DNA of 64,000 nucleotides, taken from positions 111,065-175,064 of the forward strand of contig NZ_JAMXSS010000004.1 of assembly GCF_024124825.1 (NCBI RefSeq), written 5' to 3'. The position numbers and the translations under genes were made by a program. This document shows, in pieces, positions 34,329 through 42,734 of the stretch. The notes beneath the pieces are model-generated. The model searched no databases. It saw only the letters and a program-made list of their open reading frames with translations, and was not told the DNA's origin. Numbering within the stretch: position 1 is the first letter of the stretch; each line of letters starts with the position of its first letter. The DNA is from Arthrobacter sp. H16F315 (GTDB lineage: Bacteria; Actinomycetota; Actinomycetes; Actinomycetales; Micrococcaceae).

Positions 34329-36287
34329 ATGGAAGACCTTCACAGGCCTTCATTTGTGTTCAAAACCGATCCTGGAAGATCGGCCCTTAGTCATTCCCTC
34401 GACAGGAATATCATCATCGTACAACAGCACGCCCGCGTGCTGCCAGCCACATACTGCGCTGGCGTGTCGCCCGGGCCATCCTCTACGCACAGCCCAGCTC
34501 AGGCATGGGGTGCCTTGGCGCCTCTTCTCGCAGGTCAGCCCCGAGTTCGCATTTCTCGAGACGCCGGCAAAACTTATCCCCAGAAGCTTGAGCGCCCCCT
34601 CACTGAGGCGCTCCCTACATCCCCTGCGGCCGTCCGGATATTCGGCAAAGACGGCACCTGCGCCGCGATCTTCCTTGACTTCGACTCCTCCGTCGCCGGC
34701 GTCGACTGGGTGCTGGCCGACGTGCGCGCACTCCAGACGTGGCTGCACAACTGTGGGGCTCGGTGGATTGAGGACTACTCCCCCAACGGCGGCCGCCACG
34801 TTTACATCCCACTCGCGCAGCGGGTCACATTTACTGACGCTCGGGATCTTGTCGAGGCGCTAGGCACTCGGTACCGGACACTGGACAAGACCCCGCACCA
34901 GAACCTCCTCCATGGCTGCATGCGCACTCCCGGTTCCCCGCACAAGAGGGGTGGCTACCAGGAACTGGCCATGAGCCTGTCGATGGCTTACGACATTGCC
35001 CGCCGGCCTAACAGCGCAGCAGTGTGGACCGCGATGAACGCTGACCTGGCAGGGGAGATTGGTGCCGCCAGGTCGCTGAGACTCGAGCAGACTTTCACGC
35101 CGGCGTCCGCCGAGGCCCCGAAACTCCAGCATCCTGCCGGCAGGATGTCCCGCGTGATGCAGCTGATGGCACAAACCGGACTCTATGACTCGAACCGCTA
35201 CGCCTCCGACTCGGATGCCCGCCAAGCGATCATCACCGGCGCCGCGGCCGCCGGCCTGGAACTGACCGATGTGGAACGTCGGATGATGCAGGGAACCTGG
35301 CCAGGCCTTGCCTCTTTCTACGCCCGCTATGCCTCCCGGCACCGCGTCCCTGCCCTGCGCCGGGACTGGCTGAATGCGGTCAGGTACCTAAACAAAGACC
35401 GAGGATCCGGGGACCGGAAGAACAATGCCCGTATATCCCCCACAAGCCAGCCAAATACACAGCCCCCAGCTATACAAGGAAAGTCGATCTCGACGAATCC
35501 CGATACTGAGCACCAGCTCATTCGAACCTGGCGAAATGCAGTCAGGCTGAAAGAGCATGCGTACACAGATTCGAGGACAGGGTTGGCGAGAAGGATGGTC
35601 CTGAGGTCCCTGGGCGAAGCTGCACACATGACAGCATCCCGATTCATTGAATTTGGCGTCCGCTCCATTGCGGTAGCCACCGGGCTGGATCACACGACCG
35701 TCGGGGGGCATCTGAGAGCCTTGCGTGGCGAAAATGATCCCCTGGTGACGCTGGTGGAACAAGGGCGCGGTACCAAAGGGGACCTCTACATGCTGACCGT
35801 TCCGGAGGAGATGAAGACGGCGGCCGAAGACCTCACCTGGCGGAAGGGGAAGATCCATGCCCTGCGTCCGGTGTTCCGGGAACTCGGCCTGCCGGCGGCC
35901 TTCGTATACGAGGAACTGGAACACTCCCCCGGCCTGTCTACGGCGGAGATCGTGAAGCTGACCAGCCTCTCCCGGACAACCGTCAGTGAAGCACTCGAGG
36001 TGATGGCCGCGTGGAACATGATTGCCCGCGACACCACCCGGGCCTGGTCCGTGGTGACGACGACGTCATTGAAGGAACTTGCCGAACACTTCGGAGTGGT
36101 GGAAGCCGTCGCGGCGCAGCTGCAGCGCTACAGGATCGAACGGATCCTCTGGAAGGAATGGCTGTCCAAGAACGTCAACACCGTCTCGGAGCTCCTCTCC
36201 CCCGGCGAAGACTACCCATGGGAGGCATTTGAAGGCCCACCGGATGAATGGGCCCTCGCCGATATGGCGTTCACCAGGGCCGGGTAG
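34329..36287 (+). CDS. rep: Plasmid replication initiator with primase/polymerase (AEP-like) domain
   Basis: 652 residues. The first 90 or so are poorly structured and the true start may be further in. Residues about 100-250 look like an archaeo-eukaryotic primase fold: IFLDFDSS (D-x-D metal site) and SPNGGRHVYIPL (conserved His strand), followed by a CMRTPGSPHKRGG motif. The C-terminal third carries winged helices (IAVATGLDHTTVGGHLRALR and TAEIVKLTSLSRTTVSEALE). This layout is typical of actinobacterial plasmid Rep proteins. It is convergent with parAB and ends at a 38-bp palindrome. Confidence 0.8.
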   Translation: MEDLHRPSFVFKTDPGRSALSHSLDRNIIIVQQHARVLPATYCAGVSPGPSSTHSPAQAWGALAPLLAGQPRVRISRDAGKTYPQKLERPLTEALPTSPAAVRIFGKDGTCAAIFLDFDSSVAGVDWVLADVRALQTWLHNCGARWIEDYSPNGGRHVYIPLAQRVTFTDARDLVEALGTRYRTLDKTPHQNLLHGCMRTPGSPHKRGGYQELAMSLSMAYDIARRPNSAAVWTAMNADLAGEIGAARSLRLEQTFTPASAEAPKLQHPAGRMSRVMQLMAQTGLYDSNRYASDSDARQAIITGAAAAGLELTDVERRMMQGTWPGLASFYARYASRHRVPALRRDWLNAVRYLNKDRGSGDRKNNARISPTSQPNTQPPAIQGKSISTNPDTEHQLIRTWRNAVRLKEHAYTDSRTGLARRMVLRSLGEAAHMTASRFIEFGVRSIAVATGLDHTTVGGHLRALRGENDPLVTLVEQGRGTKGDLYMLTVPEEMKTAAEDLTWRKGKIHALRPVFRELGLPAAFVYEELEHSPGLSTAEIVKLTSLSRTTVSEALEVMAAWNMIARDTTRAWSVVTTTSLKELAEHFGVVEAVAAQLQRYRIERILWKEWLSKNVNTVSELLSPGEDYPWEAFEGPPDEWALADMAFTRAG

Positions 36288-36306
36288 GGTTCAGCGCCCG
36301 AGAGAC

Positions 36307-36344
36307 GCCTTCGTACTTTCATGCATGCATGAAAGTACGAAGGC
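36307..36344. repeat. 38-bp perfect palindrome between rep and parB
   Basis: Positions 36307-36344 read the same on both strands, with centre TTTCATGCATGCATGAAA and outer arms GCCTTCGTAC/GTACGAAGGC. It lies 20 bases after the rep stop and 16 before the end of the convergent parB-like gene. The ATGCATGC core is shared with the array at 37522-37915, which suggests a partition-site function. As RNA it could also act as a two-way terminator. Confidence 0.8.
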
Positions 36345-36359
36345 TGGTCGAGCATTCCC

Positions 36360-36760
36360 TTAGTTCTGGCCCCAGCGAGATTTGATGGCCTGCTCGATCG
36401 CTTCACGCACCGATATGCCCTCGTCTTCTGCTGCCGCGTAGAGCACGTCAATGACGTCTTGGGATAGGCGAGTGCTCAGCGGAAATGTCACTTCGCGGCG
36501 GGCGGTCTTTCGGTTCGGGACCGCCTTGGAAACCTTCGCAGGCTTGGCTGCTTGGCGCGTAGGAGCCTGTGTCGGGGGGCGGGTGCGGCAACCGGGATAA
36601 CTGCCGCCACTCCCCCGTCGGCCGGTGCTGGTTCCTCAGGTTTCGTCGGTGCGGGCGCCACGGACGCCGGAGAATAGTCGACCGGGTCGACCTTCTCATC
36701 GGGGGCCGGTCTCGGCGTCCGGCGCAGAACGGCCGGGCGGTCCTTCAAGTCTTCGATCAT
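36360..36760 (-). pseudogene. ParB-like small partition protein, frameshifted
   Basis: Start ATG 36760 with AAGGAG eight bases before it, overlapping the parA stop as ATGA. The N-terminus is a Pro/Ala-rich linker (MIEDLKDRPAVLRR...). The frame breaks at a G6 run (36574-36579, plus strand). With one added base it continues through KAVPNRKTARREVTFPLSTR and the helices LSQDVIDVLYAAAEDEGISV to TAA. This is a ribbon-helix-helix-type C-terminus, as in small centromere-binding ParB proteins of ParA partners. The uncorrected frame would lack the DNA-binding part. Confidence 0.7.
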
Positions 36761-37527
36761 CGGATAATCTCCTTCATCAGCTCGTTGTAGGCATCCACGA
36801 CGGGCTGGCCCTTGCGGTACTCCCCATACCATTCCTGCGTCATGCGCATCTCCTGGACGATGGTCCGGTGAGGGACAAGCGGGGTCAGTAACATTCCGGT
36901 CTCGCGAAGTTCTTCGATGCTGGCCACGGCGATGCGGGACATGACGGTGGAGGCGACGGCTCCGACGACGATGCCGACCTCGTGCAAGTTGTCAGGGGCT
37001 CCGATGCGCTTACGTGACATTCGGAACTGCTCGACGCTCTTGCGGGCCCCGGCAACGCCGTCTACTCCGTCGACGGTGGCGCCCGCGGCGTACACGATCG
37101 TGTCGGCGGCGTTCAGGGCGGATAGGGTCAACGGGCCGCCCTGGCGGTTCGGACAGTCGATGATGACGACGTCGGCGTCAATCCCGATGAGAGAGGTGCG
37201 GAGGCGCAGCTCGGCGTGGTCGGCGCGGTCTGCTTCACGGTTGGAGACGCTGCGGGCGGAGGGAACGACACGCAGGTTCGGGAACCAGCTGGACTCTACC
37301 GCGAGGTCCTGGGCCCAGCCTTCCGGATCCGTGTCGCCTAGGATGGCGCCGACGTGGAGACCATCCTCTTTTGGTTCGACACCGATCCATTTGCTAGCCG
37401 CGGCCCGGGGATCGAGGTCAACGAGTACAACTTTGCGTCCTGAGGCGGCGGTGACAGCCGCCAGGGACACCGCGGTTGTCGTCTTCGTGGCACCGCCGGA
37501 CTCGCTGTAAACCATGATTGTTTGCAT
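36757..37527 (-). CDS. parA: Plasmid partition ATPase ParA
   Basis: About 256 residues from ATG 37527 (the upstream ATG 37548 is less likely). Deviant Walker A YSESGGATKTTTAVSLA, then LVDLDPRAAASKW and Walker B VVIIDCPNRQGGPL are ParA hallmarks. No N-terminal helix-turn-helix, so it is a small type Ib-like ParA. The partner is the overlapping parB-like gene, and the palindrome array upstream (37522-37915) is the probable centromere and promoter control region. Confidence 0.87.
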   Translation of the reverse strand: MQTIMVYSESGGATKTTTAVSLAAVTAASGRKVVLVDLDPRAAASKWIGVEPKEDGLHVGAILGDTDPEGWAQDLAVESSWFPNLRVVPSARSVSNREADRADHAELRLRTSLIGIDADVVIIDCPNRQGGPLTLSALNAADTIVYAAGATVDGVDGVAGARKSVEQFRMSRKRIGAPDNLHEVGIVVGAVASTVMSRIAVASIEELRETGMLLTPLVPHRTIVQEMRMTQEWYGEYRKGQPVVDAYNELMKEIIR

Positions 37528-37915
37528 GCTTGCAAGCTTTCCGGACACACATGTGCCTTACAAGGAGCCACGCCGACCACTCGCCTACTGTGATCAAGAT
37601 GGCATGCAAGCTTTCTTTCATGCATGAAGGTATGAAAGGCAGCAGGTATGCAGGAAAGCTGAGCAAAAATCTTTCAGGTCATAGGTTTTGGGGTACACAA
37701 CCTTGGCAGTCACCCGCGCCGTGCCTTGGGTTCCTTGGCTTCCACGCCGTGACAAACGAGGACGGAGCTGCTTTTCATGCATGCATGCATGCATCCATGA
37801 AAGGCCGCCAGAATGCAAGCACGAACGGATGCAAGCAAGCCAGCCAGGATGACAGCTGGCATGCATGCATGCATGAAAAGCAGTGGCCGGCGAAGAAGGT
37901 GTGCATGAAAACGTC
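37522..37915. repeat. ATGCATGC palindrome array, candidate centromere (parS) or origin iterons
   Basis: The whole gap upstream of parA is filled with variants of TTTCATGCATGCATGAAA. Copies or halves occur at about 37522-37540, 37602-37630, 37645-37660, 37768-37800 and 37855-37883. The largest is an inverted pair: arms of 25 bases at 37768-37792 and 37859-37883 (starting CTGCTTTTCATGC), separated by 66 bases rich in GCAAGC/ATGCAAGC. The core matches the 38-bp palindrome after rep. Repeats before parA that share a core with a site near parB are typical of plasmid centromeres. Confidence 0.75.
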
Positions 37916-38340
37916 ATGAATCCAGCGGTTAATATGTTGAGACCAGCGCAGACCTTGGGTCGACCCATTCCCTGGATGTTCCTCTAGGGACCGTTCCAGA
38001 GTACGAAACGATATTTCCGCGCTTGTCGGCGGAGGACGTCAGCTCGAGGCGATGCCTCGGGGAGGGCTGGGAGTCTCTTGTTGTCCTAGACAGAAGGCGA
38101 GCTGACAACTTTCGGACCTTCCCCGTATCGAAGCGCTGCGGACCGCCAGGCTAGGACATGCCTCAAGCGGAAGTCAGGATTACGCCTACCGCAACGTCAG
38201 GTTAGGGTCCATTGACTAGTTCACTGACACTCGAGGTTAGGGGTCTTAGGGTTCAATCTGACACTCTTCGTTAGGATCTCAGCAGAGCAGAGCAGAGCAG
38301 GGCAGCGCATCGGATGCTCCAGGGTCAGCAGGCTGGACGA
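37916..38340. other. Intergenic region with short direct repeats
   Basis: About 425 bases with no gene I can support. TGACACTC-N3-GTTAGG occurs at 38225-38241 and again at 38259-38275 (34-bp period), with a related CAGGTTAGGG at about 38198. A run of GCAGA units lies at 38280-38300. These may be the end or crossover site of the mobile element whose resolvase relic follows. Confidence 0.45.
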
Positions 38341-38665
38341 CGACAACCGATGTCTGGATCGAGGTCGTCAAGGAACAGATTGGTCCTTATGGGGGACGCT
38401 TCCCCGGTGGCGAACCTGATGCTCTCGGTCATGGGGGCGTTCGCCGAATTCGAGCGGTTCCGGATCGGCGAACGCCAGCAGGAAGGGATCACCCTGGCCA
38501 AAGCGCTTGGGGTCTACCGCGGACGCTGGAAAGCACTCGCGCCCCGAGAAGGCTGGAGAGCTGCGCCGGCGGGCCGGTGGGGGAGTGGAAGACCGACCTG
38601 GCCCGAAAATTCGGCATCAGCCGCAAAATGCTCTACCAGTACCTCCAGACAGACAGACAGACAGA
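38341..38665 (+). pseudogene. Serine resolvase relic (C-terminal half)
   Basis: One frame reads SPVANLMLSVMGAFAEFERF and GERQQEGITLAKALGVYRGR, the end of a resolvase/invertase catalytic domain. The following DNA-binding part is split over two other frames (GELRRRAGGGV, then KTDLARKFGISRKMLYQYL). The catalytic serine region is absent and at least two frameshifts are needed, so this is a decayed copy. It shows past transposon or invertase insertion next to the partition region. Confidence 0.7.
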
Positions 38666-38668
38666 CAG
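38646..38668. repeat. CAGA microsatellite
   Basis: Almost six tandem CAGA units at the end of the resolvase relic. Simple repeats like this slip easily. Confidence 0.8.
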
Positions 38669-38697
38669 CCCTGCCCAGCCGCATCAAACGCACACCG

Positions 38698-38739
38698 GCA
38701 TCCGAGGCCAGAAGTCGAACAAGTTCTGGCCTCGGATGC
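38698..38739. terminator. 16-bp stem hairpin between resolvase relic and lsr2
   Basis: GCATCCGAGGCCAGAA (38698-38713) and its exact complement (38724-38739) enclose a 10-base loop. It lies 86 bases beyond the lsr2 stop on lsr2's transcript. It has no T-run. Likely a transcription stop, possibly for both directions. Confidence 0.6.
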
Positions 38740-38824
38740 GACTCTAAGTCGATGCTCAGAGGGGATTCTGTGCTCGGCCCGGCCGCTGTCAGCGGGGCCG
38801 AACTAAGAGTCTGGGGGTCTGCCC

Positions 38825-39136
38825 TCAGTGCGCGGCTTCGTACTTTTCCATGATGTCAGCCTGGATACGGCCGCGGGTATTGACCGGCAAGCCTTGTTCG
38901 ACCGCCCAAAGCCGGACCTCGCGGGCATTGGAGGAAGCTGGACGAGTTGTCCGGGCCCGCCCGCCAGTCTTTCGGGCTGCTTTGGTGTAGCGGCTGAATC
39001 CTTCACGTAGTTCGCGTGCGTGAGCATCATTGAGATCGATTGCGTATTCGACGCCGTCAAGGGCAAACGAAAGTGTCCCACTCGCCGTGGAGCCGTCGAA
39101 GTCATCTTCTAGAAGGGTTACTACTCTTTGTGCCAT
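38825..39136 (-). CDS. lsr2: Lsr2-family nucleoid protein (xenogeneic silencer)
   Basis: 103 residues, near the usual Lsr2 length. N-terminal dimerisation part VTLLEDDFDGSTASGTLSFA and VEYAIDLNDAHARELREGF; C-terminal DNA-binding part RLWAVEQGLPVNTRGRIQAD with the RGR minor-groove motif. Lsr2 binds A+T-rich DNA and silences foreign genes, as H-NS does. A plasmid-borne copy may dampen plasmid gene expression in the host. It stands alone between the hairpin and the channel gene. Confidence 0.92.
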   Translation of the reverse strand: MAQRVVTLLEDDFDGSTASGTLSFALDGVEYAIDLNDAHARELREGFSRYTKAARKTGGRARTTRPASSNAREVRLWAVEQGLPVNTRGRIQADIMEKYEAAH

Positions 39137-39736
39137 ATGAAAAGTTTAAGGCTTCGTAATCACGCCGGATGACTGTTCGCCGCTATCGAAGGCCAAGGGA
39201 ATGCCAAATGGTTCAGAATTTTCCACTTTATCTCCGCCCATCTCAGGTCTGTGGGGAGTCACTCGGTGAGCATGCAATAGGTCCCTCAATCCGCGCAGCA
39301 GGTCAGCACGAGATTGCAACGCCCGTGCTGCCGGTGCCCTGCCTTAGACTGCAGCCATGACGCAAGAAACATGGCGAAGGCGCTCCGAGTGGCCGTTGGT
39401 AATCGCGGCTGTGCTGTTCCTCGCCGCCTATTCCGTTCAGGTCATTTCCAACACCGACGCCGCTGTTGTCGAATTCCTGATCTGGACGACGTGGCTAGCG
39501 TTCGCTGGGGATTACCTGATCAATCTTTTCCTAGCTCCTAATCGTGGGCGCTGGTTCGTCCGAAATCTCCACGAATTAGCAATTGTCGCGCTACCGGCGC
39601 TGCGGCCGTTGCGGTTGCTGCGCCTGGTCAGTCTCCTGCGGGTCGTTCACCGCGTCGGAGGAAATGCCCTCCGCGGCAGGGTGCTGATCTTCGTACTGAG
39701 CTCAGCGGCGCTGTTGATCTACGCAGGCGCACTAGC

Positions 39737-40855
39737 TGTATTGACCCGGGAGGTTAGTGACACGCTGAGGGATTTGACGCAATGAAGAGGACCTCCGGTG
39801 TTGTGTGGTGCTTGTCGAGAGCAAACACACGTACCAGGAGGTCCTCGTGTCCCACCCTAACGCGGTTCTGGCTCATTCCGGGCGTCTTCGCCTGGCCCGT
39901 TGCATCGTTAGTGACGGCTGGTCGCTTCGGCGCGCGGCCGAAAGGTTCAACGTCTCCGTTCAGACGGCGGCGCGCTGGTCCGCTCGCTACCGCGAGTCCG
40001 GGGAAGCCGGGCTGGCGGACCGCAGCAGCAGGCCCGTGTCCTGCCCGCACCGGTCCGGGCTGCGGACCGAACGTCGGGTGCTGGGCCTGCGCGTGAACAA
40101 GCGCTGGGGACCGGCCAGGATCGCCTACCACCTGCACCTGAATATTTCCACGGTCCACCGCATCCTGACCCGGTACAAGTGCCCTCCGCTGAGGTTCACG
40201 GATCCTGCCACTGGGACCCGGATCCGCGGACGCGAGCCGGCCCGCCGGTACGAGTACGACTGGCCTGGAGAGATGGTCCACGTCGACATCAAGAAGCTCG
40301 GCCGGATCCCGGACGGCGGCGGCCACCGGATTCTAGGCCGGGTCCGCGGCGAAGCGAACGCCCGGGCACGGAACCTCGCCCAGGGCCACCGCACGGACCG
40401 CGGCCAGGTCAGGGGATACTCCTTCATCCACCACGCCGTCGACGACCATTCCCGGTACGTGTACTCCGAGATCCTGCCCAATGAAACCCAGGCCACCGCC
40501 TCGGCCTTCATGACCAACGCCATCGCCGCCTTCGCCGCCCACGGGGTGAAGATCCAGCGGGTGATGACCGACAACGGCTCCTGCTACCGCTCCCGGGCCT
40601 TTGGCAACGTCCTCGCCGGCGCCGGGATCAGCCACAAACGCACCCGGCCCTACCGGCCCCAGACCAACGGCAAGGTCGAACGCTTCAACCGGATCCTCCT
40701 GGAGGAATGGGCCTACGCCCGGGCATACACCTCGGAAACCGAACGCCAAGGCTGTTACGAGGACTTCATCGACCACTACAATCGGCGAAGGCCCCACACG
40801 GCACTCAAAGGCGCCTCACCCAGCAGCCGTGTCACCAACCACCCGGGTTAGTACA
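39737..40855 (+). mobile_element. IS481-type insertion sequence, complete
   Basis: 1119 bp with imperfect terminal inverted repeats: the left end TGTATTGACCCGGGAGGTTA matches TGTACTAACCCGGGTGGTTG from the right. It is flanked by the 6-bp direct repeat ACTAGC (39731-39736 and 40856-40861). IS481-type elements prefer NCTAGN and duplicate six bases, which fits exactly. One transposase gene fills it. Confidence 0.93.
39847..40851 (+). CDS. IS481-family transposase
   Basis: About 334 residues from GTG 39847, with AGGAGG five bases before it. N-terminal helix-turn-helix (SLRRAAERFNVSVQTAARWS), a second HTH (GPARIAYHLHLNISTVHRIL) and a DDE core: VHVDIKK, VMTDNGSCY and NGKVERFNR. Stops just inside the right terminal repeat. 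Intact, so the element may still move. Confidence 0.93.
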   Translation: MSHPNAVLAHSGRLRLARCIVSDGWSLRRAAERFNVSVQTAARWSARYRESGEAGLADRSSRPVSCPHRSGLRTERRVLGLRVNKRWGPARIAYHLHLNISTVHRILTRYKCPPLRFTDPATGTRIRGREPARRYEYDWPGEMVHVDIKKLGRIPDGGGHRILGRVRGEANARARNLAQGHRTDRGQVRGYSFIHHAVDDHSRYVYSEILPNETQATASAFMTNAIAAFAAHGVKIQRVMTDNGSCYRSRAFGNVLAGAGISHKRTRPYRPQTNGKVERFNRILLEEWAYARAYTSETERQGCYEDFIDHYNRRRPHTALKGASPSSRVTNHPG

Positions 40856-41339
40856 ACTAGCGGTCCTCGACGCCGAAAAAAATGCTCCCGGTTCGAACCT
40901 GACCACCTTTGGGGATGCCGTTTGGTGGGCCATGACCACCATAACGACCGTGGGGTACGGGGACCATTACCCGGTGACGGTGCTCGGCCGGTGTGTTGCC
41001 GCCGGGCTCATGGTCGGCGGCGTTGCTGTCCTGGGTGTCGTCACGGCTTCCGTCGCGTCCTGGATGGTGCAGTCGGTCGCGGAAGAAACCGCAGCGGAGA
41101 TCGACTCCGCAGAGGAGCCGATCCGAGAGGAACTCCGCCGGCTCTCAGCACAAGTTGAACACCTGACGACGCTCCTGCGGGCCGGCGCAGCCGATCTTCC
41201 GGCGGGTACCCCGAAAGTGTCCGGGGTTGAACCGGCGGCGACCTTGAAGTAAATGCTGCGTTCCGCGGAGTCCCCACCTCGGCCGGAGGCCGTTACAAAT
41301 GCGCTGTTATCGGTGCTATTAGCTGGGCCAAGTCCATGC

Positions 41340-42734
41340 TTATGGGGTCTGGGGCTTCGCCTCAGTGATCGGTCCAAGGGATGGGCGGGCTGGCCATAGG
41401 TTGATGGATTGGAGATATTCGGTCGCCTCGGCGTACTCCCTGAATTCCAGCAGATTTCCTACCTTTTCCGTCAGTACGTCACGCACTTCGGTCGGCGTTG
41501 CGAAGAAGAACTCCTTCCGGGGGTTGGCTTGGTTGAGCGCCCTGGCAGCGAAGTGTTTGTGGAGTTCGTTCTCGAGTGTGACCGCGTCTTCGGAGAAGTA
41601 CAGGGTGTGGATGTCGAAGCGGAATGGTACGGATGCTCCGCTGAGCTCGGCGATGCGTTCGGTTGGTTCAAGGCGTCGTGTCAGGCCGATTTTAACCACG
41701 TCTTGGCCGAACGCCCCGCGGTTGGAGATCACGTATACATAGCCGGCGCGGATATTGGCTGCGCGGAAATCATTCTGGGCGATCGCTTGGTCAATGGTGG
41801 CGAGCCGTAGTTCCAGCTCAGGGTCCGCCTGGCCGGAGGCACGAATGGCGTTGAGGGCATTTAGGAGATGGCTGCGTTCCTTATCGAGCTGGGCGCGCTC
41901 CTCGGCTAGTTCGCGTTCGACGCGTCGTTCCTCGCGTAGGCGAGCACGTTCTTCCCGCTCTGCTTCTTTCTCTTCCTGTTTCTTCATCAGCCAGTCGGCG
42001 GTCAGCTCGATCTCGTCGATGCGCAACGAATGAAAGTCGTCGCTGATGTGCATTTCCATCAGAGCGCCGAGTTTCGCGATCGCCACGCGTGACGCCTCAA
42101 GGCGACGCCTAGCGGTCACGACATTGCCGAGTTTCAAGGATCTGATGCTGTTGTCCGCTTCGGCGTTGTAGGCACGGAGCATGAGTTTGGCCAGGTCATC
42201 AGTCATTCGGCGGCCCTTGGCGAGGGAATTGTCGAAGGTGAAGAGATTCGACTTTACGATCGCATTTCCCAGTTTCACGAGCTCGGCGATCCGTGCCTCG
42301 ATCTCGTCCAGGCGTTCGCGGAAGGACGCAGCGTTTTCCAGCGGGTGGTGGTAACGGTATATGCCGACTTCTTGGAGAACCCGCGCATCGTTCAGTTCAA
42401 CGTAGGAATCCGAAGCGGCGCTAGCTTCGACAATCCGCTGCCTCAGCAGCGCGTTTTCCGCCTCCAGGAACGCAATCCGCTCCGAACCTGATGATGGCTT
42501 AGGTTCAGCCAGGACCGATGCCCGGGCCGGCTGCGGCGCTGGATCAACTTGAGCGGGCTGGGATTCTTCGGCGGGCAGCCACAACTGCCAGCCTTCAGGT
42601 GGTGACGGCCAGTCGGGGTCCGGTGTCCAGCCGACGGGGGCCGCCAGGCCGCTGGCGGCTGGGGCCAACCAGGGGGCGGGTTGAAAACCAAAAATTGGCT
42701 GGTCGTCATCAGGAGCGGCGAACTCCTGATCCAT
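41340..42734 (-). CDS. Coiled-coil protein with C-terminal GIY-YIG (T5orf172) nuclease-like domain
   Basis: 464 residues from ATG 42734, which overlaps the upstream gene by 26 bases. N-terminal WP-rich motifs (FQPAPWLAP, PDWPSPPEGWQLW), then a DUF4041-like helical region, a charged coiled coil (EEKEAEREERARLREERRVE) and a C-terminal T5orf172 domain: GYVYVISNRGAFGQDVVKIG, an Arg in LTRRLEP and Glu in TLENELHKHF. Members occur in phages and defence islands. It is the second gene of a two-gene unit; nuclease activity is inferred from the domain. Confidence 0.8.
   Translation of the reverse strand: MDQEFAAPDDDQPIFGFQPAPWLAPAASGLAAPVGWTPDPDWPSPPEGWQLWLPAEESQPAQVDPAPQPARASVLAEPKPSSGSERIAFLEAENALLRQRIVEASAASDSYVELNDARVLQEVGIYRYHHPLENAASFRERLDEIEARIAELVKLGNAIVKSNLFTFDNSLAKGRRMTDDLAKLMLRAYNAEADNSIRSLKLGNVVTARRRLEASRVAIAKLGALMEMHISDDFHSLRIDEIELTADWLMKKQEEKEAEREERARLREERRVERELAEERAQLDKERSHLLNALNAIRASGQADPELELRLATIDQAIAQNDFRAANIRAGYVYVISNRGAFGQDVVKIGLTRRLEPTERIAELSGASVPFRFDIHTLYFSEDAVTLENELHKHFAARALNQANPRKEFFFATPTEVRDVLTEKVGNLLEFREYAEATEYLQSINLWPARPSLGPITEAKPQTP

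Larger units (their letters stand above)
39357..41252 (+). pseudogene. Voltage-gated-type K+ channel gene split by an insertion element
   Basis: The first part (39357-39736) encodes a voltage-sensor-like domain with ALRPLRLLRLVSLLRVVHRV (Arg every third residue). The second part (from 40862) encodes the pore with selectivity filter TTVGYGDHYP, the last helix and a coiled-coil tail. Removing 39737-40855 plus one copy of ACTAGC rejoins the two parts in frame (ALAVLDAEKN), giving about 256 residues. So the gene was intact before the insertion and is now inactive. Confidence 0.9.
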
